Source of the DNA: Bacteroidales bacterium
GTDB taxonomy: Bacteria > Bacteroidota > Bacteroidia > Bacteroidales > Marinilabiliaceae
Reading direction: 5' to 3'
Assembly (NCBI GenBank): GCA_017417385.1
Contig: JAFPZF010000007.1
Span: 85,977 to 149,976 of the forward strand
Length of the DNA stretch: 64,000 bases
The position numbers were made by a program, and so were the translations under genes. Positions 50,329 to 59,709 of this stretch are shown piece by piece; positions within the stretch are counted from its first letter, which is position 1, and the number at the start of each line of letters is the position of its first letter. The notes beneath the pieces are model-generated. The model was not told the origin of the DNA and did not search any database. It worked only from the letters and a program-made list of their open reading frames with translations.

Positions 50329-51759
50329 CTACTTGATGATGTTCTGGTCGTCCTTCTTAATATAGTCCTTCTTGCTATCGACAGCGATGACCACCCTATC
50401 GGCGTCTCTCAGGTAGCCGCTCTCCATAGAGAGTTCGACAACCTTGTTATCAAACTCACCAAGGAAGCGCAGAGAGCCGTCAGAAGGGTTCATTATCCAG
50501 ATGTTCTTCTTAGCGCCGGAGATCTTACGGAGGTCGATAGAAACATTTCGCCCGGTATAGTTGTAGACCAGCAGATAGTCCTTGCCGCGAGTGCCGATCA
50601 TACGGTCGTAGCGTTCGCCGTTGGAGCCAGAGATAACACTCTGGTCGCGGAGGCGCTCAGTAAATGGGAAGGCTAGCATAAGGGCCTTCAGATACTTCAT
50701 CTGGTTGTAGCCCGGATCCTTCATAGCATCCCACCAAGGCTTCTCGGCGCCAAAGGAGGCCAACAGACCTGGACGGATAAACTGCATGACAGAGTTGTGA
50801 CCATAGGTATGCCCGAAGCAGCCGCCGAAGACAGCCCAATAGGCATAACGGCGGACGTCGGCAGCCTGCCAGCGAGGTGCGGAGAAGTCGTGAAGACCCT
50901 GCGGGATATCCTCGTAGGAAGGCTCGCCGTCGATGACAGGGCGGAGAGGTTTCTTCTCCCAGCTCATGTCGACATAGCGCCAGTTGTCCTCCTCAGTATT
51001 CTCGGCGATAGTATAGTCGCCATCGCCATTACGCTGCCCATACCGACGGTGACCGCTCTGGAACATATTGAAATCCATCCATTCGCGGTCGTTGAACCAC
51101 CAGGCAGAAGTCGTCCTGCCACGGGGGTGAAAAGACATGATATGATTCTCGTCCTCAGCCTTGATGGCACGGGCGAGGGCGTCCCAGCTCTCAGTTCCCT
51201 TATCGCCACGGATGTCGCCGCCGATCATCCAGATGACGTTAGGCTTGGAGGCGTAGCGATGGCCGAGGAACTTGCCGTACTTAGCAGCCTTCTCGGGCGT
51301 CATGTGCTTAATCATAGAGCCCCAGATACAGTCGAAAGCGATGTAGATACCCTTGGATGCTGCGTAGTCAACAATATAGTCCAGATGCTCCCAATAGCCA
51401 TAGACACCATCACGAGAGAACTTGTCAAAATCGAAAGACATGTCGTTAGCCTGCTGACCATAGACATTGAAAGTCGGGATAGCGTTGAGGACCTGAATCT
51501 GCTCAACGTTGTAGCCAGCCTTGGCGTCACCTTCGAGAAAGAACTCCACCTCCTCACGATTGAGCCTCTCGGGGAGGAGCCAGGAGGTGTTGCCAAGCCA
51601 GAAGAAAGGCTCGCCATTCTCGTGGACAATATAGAGCCCATTGTCACTGACCTTGAGCCTGCCATTGTCCCAGGGGAGCTTAGACTTATTCTGAGCGGAG
51701 AGAGAGAGAGCCGTCGCGAGCGCAACAGCCGTCAATACCACTGATTTGAAGATGTTCAT
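50329..51759 (-). CDS. Secreted glycoside hydrolase, GH140-like (DUF4038)
   Basis: A 476-residue enzyme with a cleavable signal peptide (TAVALATALSLSAQ). The DUF4038 TIM barrel is evident: LKVSDNGLYIVHENGEPFFWLGNTSWLL, YNVEQIQVLNAIPTFNVYG, GIYIAFDCIWGS, NVIWMIGGDIRGD (acid/base region) and PVIDGEPSYEDIPQG (a likely catalytic Glu). A C-terminal beta-sandwich (about 385-465) resembles the putative collagen-binding domain of the family. GH140 founders are apiosidases acting on rhamnogalacturonan-II. No SusC/SusD pair is nearby, so this is not part of an evident utilisation locus and the substrate remains open. Confidence 0.85.
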   Translation of the reverse strand: MNIFKSVVLTAVALATALSLSAQNKSKLPWDNGRLKVSDNGLYIVHENGEPFFWLGNTSWLLPERLNREEVEFFLEGDAKAGYNVEQIQVLNAIPTFNVYGQQANDMSFDFDKFSRDGVYGYWEHLDYIVDYAASKGIYIAFDCIWGSMIKHMTPEKAAKYGKFLGHRYASKPNVIWMIGGDIRGDKGTESWDALARAIKAEDENHIMSFHPRGRTTSAWWFNDREWMDFNMFQSGHRRYGQRNGDGDYTIAENTEEDNWRYVDMSWEKKPLRPVIDGEPSYEDIPQGLHDFSAPRWQAADVRRYAYWAVFGGCFGHTYGHNSVMQFIRPGLLASFGAEKPWWDAMKDPGYNQMKYLKALMLAFPFTERLRDQSVISGSNGERYDRMIGTRGKDYLLVYNYTGRNVSIDLRKISGAKKNIWIMNPSDGSLRFLGEFDNKVVELSMESGYLRDADRVVIAVDSKKDYIKKDDQNIIK

Positions 51760-51795
51760 TGTGTATTTTCAACTGAAACGATAAGAATATCAAGC

Positions 51796-52380
51796 TTATA
51801 ATCTCTTTGCGACCACAGACCAGTCGATAATCTGCCAGAGAGCCTTGACATGGTCGGCGCGGCGGTTCTGGTAGTCGAGGTAGTAGGCGTGCTCCCAGAC
51901 GTCGATACAGAGGAGAGGGGTGAAACCTTGACGGAGAGGCGTGTCAGCATTAGGACACTTGAGGACAGACAGAGAGCCAGAAGCATCTGCGGCGAGCCAG
52001 ACCCAGCCAGAGCCGAAGAGCTTAGTAGCAGCCTCGGTCATAGCCTCCTGAAGTTTCTCGAGAGAGCCGCACTGAGCGTCAATCAAGTCCTTCAGTCTGC
52101 CAGCAGGAGCAGACCTATGAGCACTATCGCCAAACTGGGCGAAGTACATATTATGGTTGTAGACCTGACCGGCGTTGTTGTAGATAGCGGAGCCAGGCTC
52201 AGCCTTGCGGCACAAGTCCTCAATAGACTTGTTCTCATCGTCGGAGCCTGCGACAAGAGCCTTAAGAGCGTTGACGTAGGCCGGGAGGTGCTTACCATAG
52301 TGGAAAGACAGAGTCTCCGCAGAGATGACAGGGGCGAGAGCCTCTGCGGCATAGTGAAGGGAAAGAGCTTCGATCTTCAT
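51796..52380 (-). CDS. sodB: Fe/Mn superoxide dismutase
   Basis: A 194-residue cytosolic superoxide dismutase. The ATG at 52380 (MKIEALSLHYAAEALAPVIS) is chosen over a TTG two codons upstream. Metal ligands are His in LSFHYGKH, His in NHNMYF, and Asp and His in DVWEHAYY; GSGWVWLA precedes the last block. Sequence features suit the Fe or cambialistic Bacteroides type. It starts two bases after the menA stop, an unusual pairing that joins menaquinone synthesis to oxygen defence. Confidence 0.95.
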   Translation of the reverse strand: MKIEALSLHYAAEALAPVISAETLSFHYGKHLPAYVNALKALVAGSDDENKSIEDLCRKAEPGSAIYNNAGQVYNHNMYFAQFGDSAHRSAPAGRLKDLIDAQCGSLEKLQEAMTEAATKLFGSGWVWLAADASGSLSVLKCPNADTPLRQGFTPLLCIDVWEHAYYLDYQNRRADHVKALWQIIDWSVVAKRL

Positions 52381-52382
52381 AA

Positions 52383-53294
52383 TCAAATAAGTTTATCGAT
52401 GACAGTGCCAGCTGCAAAAAGCAGACTAAGCAGGAAAGTATTGACAGCCATGACTTTGAGCTGAGCAGCTATGACGTCATGGTCTTGAGTAGTCAGAACA
52501 GTCCTCACGTGGAGGAGGAGGCGCGGAGCGGCAATCAGGAAGAGCCACTGCCAAGGAGTCCCGAAGAGAGCCACATAGCAGCCCATGATACAGAGACCGA
52601 GGATGACGAGGGCAGCCTGATAGAGGCGAGACCAACGAGTCCCAAGACGGACGACGAGCGTCCGCTTACCAGAACGGAGGTCGCTATCGTAGTCTCGAAG
52701 ATTGTTCATATTGAGAACGCCGATAGAGAAGAAGCCTATTGCCGTAGCGGGGAGAAAGACAGACAAAGAGGGACGGCCAGCGAAGAGAGTATAGCTGCCT
52801 GCGACACCGAGCAGACCAAAGAAAAGAAAAACGCTAAGGTCGCCGAGACCCATATAGCCATAGGGGTGCTTGCCAACCGTATAGGCTATGGCGGCGGCAA
52901 TGCTGAGAAGTCCGAGGCCGAACATGAACAAGACACCTTCGAGGCCGAGAGTATCGGAGACAGAGAAGAGCAGCAGGACTCCGGCAACAAAGGCGGAGAC
53001 ACCGCAGAACCACATGGCGCGCTTCACGTCGGTTGTCGTCAGTCCGCCAGTAGCGAGCATCCTCTCGGGGCCACGGCGGCCTGCCAGGTCGGCACCACTC
53101 TCGTAGTCGCCATAGTCATTACAGAAATTCGACAAGAGCTGGAGGAAGAGCGTCGTCAAGAGCGTCAGGACGAAAGTCAGGACACGAAAACAGCCCACCT
53201 GCGCAGCCACCGCACTACCGACAATGATAAGGGCGAAAGACAGCGCAAGGGTCTGGGGGCGACCAGCCTTGAACCAAGTAGCAATAGACACCAT
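52383..53294 (-). CDS. menA: 1,4-dihydroxy-2-naphthoate polyprenyltransferase
   Basis: A 303-residue UbiA-superfamily integral membrane protein with about nine helices. The polyprenyl-diphosphate-binding motif is NDYGDYESGAD (around residues 58-68) and the second Asp-rich loop is NNLRDYDSDLRSGKRTL. It attaches the isoprenoid chain to 1,4-dihydroxy-2-naphthoate in menaquinone synthesis, the quinone of anaerobic fumarate respiration. It is the first gene of an operon with sodB. Confidence 0.94.
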   Translation of the reverse strand: MVSIATWFKAGRPQTLALSFALIIVGSAVAAQVGCFRVLTFVLTLLTTLFLQLLSNFCNDYGDYESGADLAGRRGPERMLATGGLTTTDVKRAMWFCGVSAFVAGVLLLFSVSDTLGLEGVLFMFGLGLLSIAAAIAYTVGKHPYGYMGLGDLSVFLFFGLLGVAGSYTLFAGRPSLSVFLPATAIGFFSIGVLNMNNLRDYDSDLRSGKRTLVVRLGTRWSRLYQAALVILGLCIMGCYVALFGTPWQWLFLIAAPRLLLHVRTVLTTQDHDVIAAQLKVMAVNTFLLSLLFAAGTVIDKLI

Positions 53295-53301
53295 AGTGAG
53301 A

Positions 53302-53309
53302 CAAAGATA
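53302..53309 (-). promoter_or_regulatory. -7 element of menA-sodB
   Basis: Minus-strand TATCTTTG, only 8 bases before the menA start, implying a very short or leaderless mRNA. Confidence 0.55.
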
Positions 53310-53376
53310 CGAAAAAAAGCTGTCCTAAATCTCAAAAAGAGAAAAGGACAGCCAATGATACAATAAATATCTCCGA

Positions 53377-54570
53377 TTAGAGCTCGAGGTCGATGTCGAA
53401 CTTCTCGTGCCAAGGGAGGCCACGCTCGCCGACGAGAGCCATGAACGGATCTGGGTCGAACTCCTCGACGTTCCAGACGCCCGGACGACGCCAGAGACCC
53501 TTCATAAACATCTCGGCGCCGAGAGCGCATGGCACACCCGTCGTGTAGCTGACAGCCTGTGTGCCCGTCTCCTTGAAGGCGGCCTCGTGGCTACAGTTGT
53601 TGTAGATATAGTACGTGCGCTCCTTACCGTCCTTGACGCCACGAATGCGGCAGCCGATAGACGTCCAGCCATCGTAGTTCTCGCCGAGGTCGCCCGGGTT
53701 CGGGAGGACAGCCTTGAGGAACTGAAGCGGGACAATCTTAACGCCGTTGTACTCCACCTCGTCGATACGTGCCATGCCGATATTCTGAATCACGCGAAGG
53801 TGAGTCAGGTACTCCTGACCGAAAGTCATCCAGAAGCGAGCGCGCTTGATAGACGGGAAGTTCTTGACAAGACTTTCCAGTTCCTCGTGGTACATCAGAT
53901 AAGACTCCTTCTCGCCGATCTCAGGGTAGTTGAGTCCCTTGTGGAACTCGAGGGCGCCAGTCTCCACCCACTTACCATTCTCGTAGTAGCGGCCCTTCTG
54001 AGTAATCTCACGGATGTTGATCTCGGGGTTGAAGTTTGTCGCGAAAGCCTTGTGGTGGTTGCCGGCGTTGCAGTCGACGATATCAAGATAGAGGATCTCG
54101 TCGAAGTGGTGCTTAGCGGCGTAGGCCGTGTAGACCTGTGTCTGCCCCGGGTCGAAGCCGCAGCCGAGGATAGCTGTGAGGCCAGCCTTCTCGAAGCGCT
54201 CCTTGTAGGCCCACTGCCAAGAGTACTCGAACTTAGCGACGTCCTTCGGCTCGTAGTTGGCGGTATCGAGATAAGACACGCCCGCCTCGAGGCAGGCGTC
54301 CATGATAGGGAGATCCTGATATGGCAGAGCCACATTTACGACAAGATCTGGTTTCTCCTTCTTGAGGAGAGCGACAAGTTCCGGCACGTTGTCGGCGTCG
54401 ACGCGAGCAGTCTTAATCCTGTTGCCGCCGACAGCCTTAGCGATAGCGTCGCACTTGCTCTGCGTCCTACTAGCGAGGACAATCTCGCTGAACACATCCT
54501 TCTGAGCCGCGAGCTTGTGCGCCACGACAGTTCCGACGCCACCGGCGCCAATCTGCAAAACCTTACCCAT
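53377..54570 (-). CDS. Saccharopine dehydrogenase family, carboxynorspermidine dehydrogenase type
   Basis: A 397-residue oxidoreductase. The N-terminal Rossmann fold begins KVLQIGAGGVGTVVAHKLA. Family blocks include VVNVALPYQDLPIMDACLEAGVSYLDTANYE, GCGFDPGQTQVYTAYA, DCNAGNHHKAFATNFNPEINIREI and YYIYNNCSHEAAFKETGTQAVSYTTGVP. Enzymes of this length in Bacteroidales reduce the Schiff base of diamines with aspartate semialdehyde to carboxy(nor)spermidine in the alternative spermidine pathway. The decarboxylase partner is not in the window. A saccharopine dehydrogenase role is less likely. Confidence 0.88.
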   Translation of the reverse strand: MGKVLQIGAGGVGTVVAHKLAAQKDVFSEIVLASRTQSKCDAIAKAVGGNRIKTARVDADNVPELVALLKKEKPDLVVNVALPYQDLPIMDACLEAGVSYLDTANYEPKDVAKFEYSWQWAYKERFEKAGLTAILGCGFDPGQTQVYTAYAAKHHFDEILYLDIVDCNAGNHHKAFATNFNPEINIREITQKGRYYENGKWVETGALEFHKGLNYPEIGEKESYLMYHEELESLVKNFPSIKRARFWMTFGQEYLTHLRVIQNIGMARIDEVEYNGVKIVPLQFLKAVLPNPGDLGENYDGWTSIGCRIRGVKDGKERTYYIYNNCSHEAAFKETGTQAVSYTTGVPCALGAEMFMKGLWRRPGVWNVEEFDPDPFMALVGERGLPWHEKFDIDLEL

Positions 54571-54671
54571 TTTACTTTATGTTCTTCTTACGTTTAGTTC
54601 CTAAATAATGGTTGCCACTCGTCTAAGCGAGACGAAGCAAGAGCGACAGAGACATGTCAAACACCATGCCA

Positions 54672-55049
54672 TTAATGCTTATCGACGTACTTTTCAACGA
54701 TTTCGCGCAGTGCGGTAGCGTTGATAGGTTTAGCGAGGAAGTCAGTACAACCAGCCTCAAGAGTTCTCTCACGGTCGCTATCGAAAGCGAAAGCCGTGAC
54801 AGCTATAATAGGGATCTTAGTATCTTGACTTCTGATTTGCGCCGTAGTAGCCAGTCCACCGAGGCGAGGCATACGGATATCCATCAAGATAATATCAGGG
54901 TTTTCCCTCTGATAAAGTTCCAAAGTTTCGACACCATCATGCGCCCACAGAATCTCATACTGATTCCTCAAAATGTATGAGACCAGTAGGAAGTTACTCT
55001 CCGTGTCTTCAGCCACTAGGACTTTAGCCTTCTTCTTCTCTTCTGCCAT
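54672..55049 (-). CDS. Stand-alone response-regulator receiver protein
   Basis: A 125-residue protein starting at 55049 (MAEEKKKAKVLVAEDTESN); the longer frame would include the promoter element. It is a single receiver domain with the acidic pocket VAEDTE, phospho-acceptor Asp in IILMDIRMP, Thr in AVTAFAF and Lys in LAKPI. Its sequence is close to the receiver domains of hybrid histidine kinases. No kinase or output domain adjoins, so it probably acts by protein-protein contact or as a phosphate shuttle. Confidence 0.9.
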   Translation of the reverse strand: MAEEKKKAKVLVAEDTESNFLLVSYILRNQYEILWAHDGVETLELYQRENPDIILMDIRMPRLGGLATTAQIRSQDTKIPIIAVTAFAFDSDRERTLEAGCTDFLAKPINATALREIVEKYVDKH

Positions 55050-55101
55050 TGTTACGCATTTTTGATATGTTGTTCTTCCCTTAGATTCAGTCAAAGCATC
55101 C

Positions 55102-55109
55102 CAAAGATA
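55102..55109 (-). promoter_or_regulatory. -7 element of the receiver gene
   Basis: Minus-strand TATCTTTG, 53 bases before the start. Confidence 0.55.
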
Positions 55110-55186
55110 AGAATAAACTTTATTAGTCGGAAGAAAGACGGGGAATTTTTAACATAATTTCTGATAGGAAGAAGCAGAAAACACAG

Positions 55187-55228
55187 AAAAAGACAGCGGC
55201 CTCTGAGAGAAAAGCCTCAGAGACCGCC
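55187..55228 (-). terminator. Terminator of the galK-transporter operon
   Basis: On the minus strand GCGGTCTCTGAG pairs with CTCAGAGGCCGC, followed shortly by TCTTTTTC. Confidence 0.85.
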
Positions 55229-55251
55229 GAAATCAGATAACAGATACAGAG

Positions 55252-56565
55252 CTATTCAACAGGGATATCCTTGTTGACGTTCTTGCATCCGATGAGAGCG
55301 TAGTAGAACATGTAGGCCACCGCGAGGAAGTACACGAAGTAGCTTGGCATGTAGCCCATAGAGTTGGAGAACCAGCCCTGGATGAGGGGGAGGACTCCAC
55401 CGCCGACGACCATCATCATGAACAGACCGGAAGCTTGAGCGGTGTACTTGCCGAGACCCTCAGTAGCGAGGTTGAATATCGACGCCCACATGATAGAGGT
55501 GCAGAGGCCGCAGATGACGAGCAGCAGAGCGCTGAGCGGCACTACGACCGACGTGAAAGACATCTCCATAATCTTGAAGATAGGCATCGAGACCGTCACA
55601 TCCTTCGGGACGAAGATAGCGGCAGCGATGAGAGCCATAGCCGTCGATGTCGTCGCGAGCATGAGCTGACGAGAAGAAATGACGCCAGCGATGAAGCCAG
55701 AGATCAGACGGCCGACTAGCATCAGGAGCCAGTACATAGCAGCGACAGCGCCACCGATAGCGGCAGCGTCGCCGACGATGCCAGCGCCCTTCTCAGTCGT
55801 ATCAGAGAGATAGAAGTTGAGAGCGCCAGGGATACCGACCTCGACACCGACGTAGACAAAGATAGCGATGACGCCGAGCGTGCAGTGACGGAAAGACCAA
55901 GCAGAGTGCTCGAACTTCGTATCTGCGTTCACCTTGCCGAGCTCAGGATCGGCGATAGGGATGAAGATGAGAGCGACGAAGGCAGCTGCGAAGACAGCCA
56001 TAGCGATGTAGAGGACGAGGTTGACGTCCGCCATCTGAGTATCCTTAGTCACCGTCCCGATGAGAGCGCCGACGAGCATAGGCGTCAGCGTACCAGTCAG
56101 CGAGTTGAGAGTACCGCCGATAAGGTTGAGCTGGTTACCCTTGTTGCCACCGCCGCCGAGGAGGTTGAGCATCGGGTTGCAGACCGTGTTGAGAATGCAG
56201 ACAGAGAAGCCCGAGACGAAGGCGCCGAGGAGGTAGACGAAGAAACCCGTCAGACCCACCTGGAGGCTAGAGAGAAACTGCACGAGGACGCCGAAGAAGC
56301 CGACGGCGATACCGATAAGAGCAGACTTCTTGTAACCGACCTTCGTCAACATCTTGCCGGCAGGGATGCCCATGAAGAGGTAGGCGAAGAAGTTCATGAA
56401 GTTGCCCATCATGCCGAGCATGTTGTTGCCGCCGATCTCAGGCTGATTCTTCCAGATGACACCGATAGGAGCGCCGAGGTTGGTGACGAAGGCGATCATC
56501 GCGTAGAGGAAGAACATAGTCACAATGGCAATAATAGCGCCATTTTGTTTCTGTTTCGTATTCAT
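55252..56565 (-). CDS. Sugar:H+ symporter, FHS/GluP-type major facilitator
   Basis: A 437-residue transporter with twelve predicted helices, e.g. AIIAIVTMFFLYAMIAFVTNLGAPI, FMNFFAYLFMGIPAGKMLTKVGYKKSALIGI (loop 2-3 motif) and LLLVICGLCTSIMWASIFNLATEGLG. The N-terminus and the GIPAGxLxxKxGYK motif fit the fucose-galactose-glucose symporter family. Being the second gene of an operon with galactokinase, 28 bases downstream, it most likely imports galactose (or glucose/galactose) across the inner membrane. Confidence 0.9.
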   Translation of the reverse strand: MNTKQKQNGAIIAIVTMFFLYAMIAFVTNLGAPIGVIWKNQPEIGGNNMLGMMGNFMNFFAYLFMGIPAGKMLTKVGYKKSALIGIAVGFFGVLVQFLSSLQVGLTGFFVYLLGAFVSGFSVCILNTVCNPMLNLLGGGGNKGNQLNLIGGTLNSLTGTLTPMLVGALIGTVTKDTQMADVNLVLYIAMAVFAAAFVALIFIPIADPELGKVNADTKFEHSAWSFRHCTLGVIAIFVYVGVEVGIPGALNFYLSDTTEKGAGIVGDAAAIGGAVAAMYWLLMLVGRLISGFIAGVISSRQLMLATTSTAMALIAAAIFVPKDVTVSMPIFKIMEMSFTSVVVPLSALLLVICGLCTSIMWASIFNLATEGLGKYTAQASGLFMMMVVGGGVLPLIQGWFSNSMGYMPSYFVYFLAVAYMFYYALIGCKNVNKDIPVE

Positions 56566-56592
56566 AACAGACCTTGTAAACAGATGACTGAC

Positions 56593-57870
56593 TTAGAATT
56601 CAACCTTGATAGAGCCCTGAGGACGGATAAAGAGCTTCCAGCACTTACCCTTGCCGAAGACGCCCTCGATAGTCGAAACATACTTATCGACGAGATTCTC
56701 AGGGACGAAAGCCTGGATAGTACCAGCGAAGCCGCCGCCGTGTACGCGGTAAGCGCCTTCTTCGCCGAGGACCATGTCGCTAAGAGCGAGAGCGAGGGAG
56801 AGCCCCTGCTCCTGCGGAGCGCTAGCCGGGTAGACATTCCGGTTGTACATGAAAGAGCTACGGCCAGAGGCGACGACCTTCTTGAGGAAAGCCTTGAAGT
56901 CGCCCTTCTCGAGGTCGGCCACCTGCTCAGCTACGCGAGCGTTGTCACCCTCGAAGTGGAGAGCGCGGAGGATAGCGCGATCAGAGACACCAGCCTTACG
57001 GAGCTCTGGGATAGCCTTGACGAGAGCCTCTGGAGCGACCTCACGGAGGACGGTCTTGCCGAGCTTAGCTGCGACGCCCTTCATATCAGCAGGGAGAGAA
57101 GCGTACTCGTCGTTGAGGTCGGCGTGGTTGCCACCCGTATCAGTGATGACGAGAGCGCATCCCGTCTTAGTAAAGTCGAAGTTAACCTTTTTGACAATAG
57201 GGTTCTTCGGGTCGGCGAAGTCGATCGTGATAAGACCACCGACAGAGCAAGCCGTCTGATCCATAAGGCCGCAAGGCTTACCGAAGAACACATTCTCGGA
57301 GTACTGACCAATCTGAGCATTGAGGACAGCGTCGAGCTTGCCATTGTTGAAGAGATGGCTAAAGATAGCGCCGATGAGGACCTCGAAGCTAGCAGACGAG
57401 CTAAGGCCTGAGCCCTTAGGCACGCCACTGTCGATAACAGCGTCGAAGCCGCCGATAGCGTAGCCCAGTTCCTTGAGGCGAGCGGCGATACCACGGACGA
57501 GAGCGACCGAGGTGTAGAACTCAGCCTTGTCTGGCTTAAGGTTAGAGAGGTCGACCTCAAACTGCGGGTAGCCAGAGGAGAGGATGCGGACCTTGTCAGT
57601 GCCATTAGTCTGAGCGACAGCGACGTTGTCTAGGTTGACAGCGCCAGCGAGGACGCGTCCGAAGTTGTGGTCAGTATGATTACCACCGATCTCCGTTCTA
57701 CCAGGAGAGCTGAAGACCTCCGCCGTCTCGGCAGAGAAAGTCTTCTGGAAGGAGTCTATGAGGCTATTGTAGCGTTTCTTCTGTTCCGCCAGGATAGCTT
57801 CGTTGTTACCGTAGAGACCACGGAGCGCCGTGGCGTTCTCGACTGCTTTCTTTAAATCTGCGATACGCAT
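56593..57870 (-). CDS. galK: Galactokinase
   Basis: A 425-residue GHMP kinase that phosphorylates galactose at C1, the first Leloir step. The start at 57870 (MRIADLKKAVENATALRG) is chosen as the upstream codons lie in a non-homologous leader. Motifs: the galactokinase signature in PGRTEIGGNHTDHNFG, the ATP loop PKGSGLSSSASFE, and the C-terminal HGGGFAGTIQAFVPE. It is the first gene of the galK-transporter operon. A degenerate -7 element (minus-strand TAACTTAG at 57960-57953) may serve it. Confidence 0.96.
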   Translation of the reverse strand: MRIADLKKAVENATALRGLYGNNEAILAEQKKRYNSLIDSFQKTFSAETAEVFSSPGRTEIGGNHTDHNFGRVLAGAVNLDNVAVAQTNGTDKVRILSSGYPQFEVDLSNLKPDKAEFYTSVALVRGIAARLKELGYAIGGFDAVIDSGVPKGSGLSSSASFEVLIGAIFSHLFNNGKLDAVLNAQIGQYSENVFFGKPCGLMDQTACSVGGLITIDFADPKNPIVKKVNFDFTKTGCALVITDTGGNHADLNDEYASLPADMKGVAAKLGKTVLREVAPEALVKAIPELRKAGVSDRAILRALHFEGDNARVAEQVADLEKGDFKAFLKKVVASGRSSFMYNRNVYPASAPQEQGLSLALALSDMVLGEEGAYRVHGGGFAGTIQAFVPENLVDKYVSTIEGVFGKGKCWKLFIRPQGSIKVEF

Positions 57871-58074
57871 AGTACTGTAAATGTTAATATTCCGTGCACC
57901 GGGAGACTCGAAAGAGTCGTCCAAGTGGCACAAATCCATTCCGTTCGGAACGCTAAGTTACTTAAAAAATGTTTATTGACCTTCAGTAATCAGATTTTTC
58001 TACACATAGAAATGGCGTCAAGAGCGAAAAAGCAGATGCAGAGATGACTTCAACAGAAAGATAGACAGCGGGGA

Positions 58075-58116
58075 AGAAAGAAGAAAGCCACTCCGAGGGG
58101 GAACCTACGGAGTGGC
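58075..58116 (-). terminator. Terminator of rsr
   Basis: On the minus strand GCCACTCCG pairs with CGGAGTGGC (loop of 12), followed by a T-rich TTTCTTCTTTC. It lies 36 bases after the rsr stop. Confidence 0.75.
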
Positions 58117-58151
58117 AGAACAGGGAGAGAAAATGTCAAAAGAGAGGGGGG

Positions 58152-59684
58152 CTACAAGACCACGTCGTTGATAAGGCTGACGACATCGCTACCGTTGTCG
58201 ATAGCCGAGAGGACCTCGAAAATGCGGTCGCTCCAGCCGGCTATCAAGAAGACATCAGGTTCGGCGAGACTCAGAGGAGACTGACCATAGCCAGAGAGAT
58301 CGAAGAGGTAAAGCTTAGCCATAGGAAAGCGAGCCTTGTAGTCGTGCCAGAAAGTAACAATACTCTTCTCCTGACGGCAGTAGCGCTCGCTATCCCACAT
58401 TTGACAGTCGGTAAAGATCATCACCTTGTCCATAGGGATATCGTTCTTCAGGAGATATTCGATGACCTTGTAGCCATTAGTACTATAACCGACCTCGCCT
58501 TCACGCCGGTGCATCTCGAGAGTGTTTGCAAGGATATTGTCCTGGGGGAGATTGAGGACCTTCCAAGAGTCGCCAAACATACCACTGATGACGCACTCAC
58601 ATTTCGACTTGAGGATCATAGACAATAAGATTCCGATGTCATAGAGCTGGACAGAGCTATTGGAGGACACCGGATGCTCCATAGAACCAGAGACGTCGGC
58701 CGCCAGAAGGACACGAGTATTAGCGTCGAAGCCGGCGAGGTTGACGACAGAGGCCATGACGGCGCGCTCGAGAGCCGAGAGGACAATCGGGGAGAGCGGA
58801 GATTCGACATAAGAAATCTCGCTGTAGGCAGCCAAGAAGCGGAAGGGCAGTTGCTTAGAGTTGGCGACCTGAACCGGGTCGGTCAGACGGTCGATAACCG
58901 ACTGAATAGCAGACAAAGAGACTCTGGAGTGAAGCATATTGCGGAGGTTGCGCAGAAGAGCCATGTAGCCCATCTTGCCACTGGCAATCAGTTCCTCCCA
59001 TTTGTTGCGGATAGCGTCTCGCTTAAGCTCGTCGGACTCGAAGGAACGCTGACCGATGGCAGAGAGTTCCGTCTCCCATGTATAAGGAACTTGCAGTTGG
59101 CGGGAGGCAATCTTGTCGAACAGTTCTTGCTGGTGAGCGTCCTTCGCCTTAGGGTGGACAAGGAAGAGAGCGTCTCGGAGCTTGACAGAGAGGTTATTAC
59201 GGTCGTACTTAGCGAACTGATATTCGTCGAAGCGGTTGAACGCCCTTTGAAGACCGTTCTGAATCTGGCGAGATAGCTTAGACAGCTTCTTGCGGCCGTC
59301 GGCAGAAGGGTTGCGCCACTGGTAGCACATCAGGAGTTCCATAATCTCGTCGGCACGGAGGACAGACTTCTCGACAGACCTTGCGACGAGGTCGTCACCA
59401 TTGTGGACCTTCGCTAATTCAACAAGGAGCAGAAGGGGAACACTACGGAAGAGCATCTTAGTACGGGCATAGACAGCGAGACGAGCTACAAAGTCAGGGG
59501 AGACCTTGCGGACAAGACGGGCGATACGCTCAAAGCGTTCATCCTGCTTCTCGTAGGACAAAAAGCTAAGCGAAGCCGTCACGACGGCGGAGTACAGTTC
59601 AAGTTCGGGAGACATCGCATAGGCTTTGGCTCCCTCATAGTTTTTGACAGACATCTCGTCCTTAAGAATAGAATTGAACCTCAT
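58152..59684 (-). CDS. rsr: TROVE-domain Ro60 homologue (Rsr), Y-RNA-binding protein
   Basis: A 510-residue protein. Residues 1-310 form the alpha-helical HEAT-repeat ring of the TROVE domain (FARLAVYARTKMLFRSVPLLLLVELAKV, GLQRAFNRFDEYQFAKYDR, LSVKLRDALFLVHPKAK). Residues about 320-500 form a von Willebrand A domain with a complete MIDAS (DVSGSM at about 329-334, a Thr/Asp block IFTDCQMWD near 425). Ro60 proteins bind misfolded RNAs in the ring cavity and Y RNAs on its outer face; in bacteria Rsr assists RNA maturation, decay with PNPase and stress survival. The gene begins 26 bases after an array of five Y-RNA-like elements on the same strand. Length and domain order match bacterial Rsr. Confidence 0.92.
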   Translation of the reverse strand: MRFNSILKDEMSVKNYEGAKAYAMSPELELYSAVVTASLSFLSYEKQDERFERIARLVRKVSPDFVARLAVYARTKMLFRSVPLLLLVELAKVHNGDDLVARSVEKSVLRADEIMELLMCYQWRNPSADGRKKLSKLSRQIQNGLQRAFNRFDEYQFAKYDRNNLSVKLRDALFLVHPKAKDAHQQELFDKIASRQLQVPYTWETELSAIGQRSFESDELKRDAIRNKWEELIASGKMGYMALLRNLRNMLHSRVSLSAIQSVIDRLTDPVQVANSKQLPFRFLAAYSEISYVESPLSPIVLSALERAVMASVVNLAGFDANTRVLLAADVSGSMEHPVSSNSSVQLYDIGILLSMILKSKCECVISGMFGDSWKVLNLPQDNILANTLEMHRREGEVGYSTNGYKVIEYLLKNDIPMDKVMIFTDCQMWDSERYCRQEKSIVTFWHDYKARFPMAKLYLFDLSGYGQSPLSLAEPDVFLIAGWSDRIFEVLSAIDNGSDVVSLINDVVL

Positions 59685-59709
59685 CTTAGCAATACATTAA
59701 ACGTTAGAC

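Noticed and set aside
53407..57411. Long plus-strand open frames opposite the saccharopine-dehydrogenase-type, transporter and galK genes
   Set aside because: They lie antisense to genes with unmistakable family motifs and encode low-complexity Asp/Glu/Arg-rich sequence.
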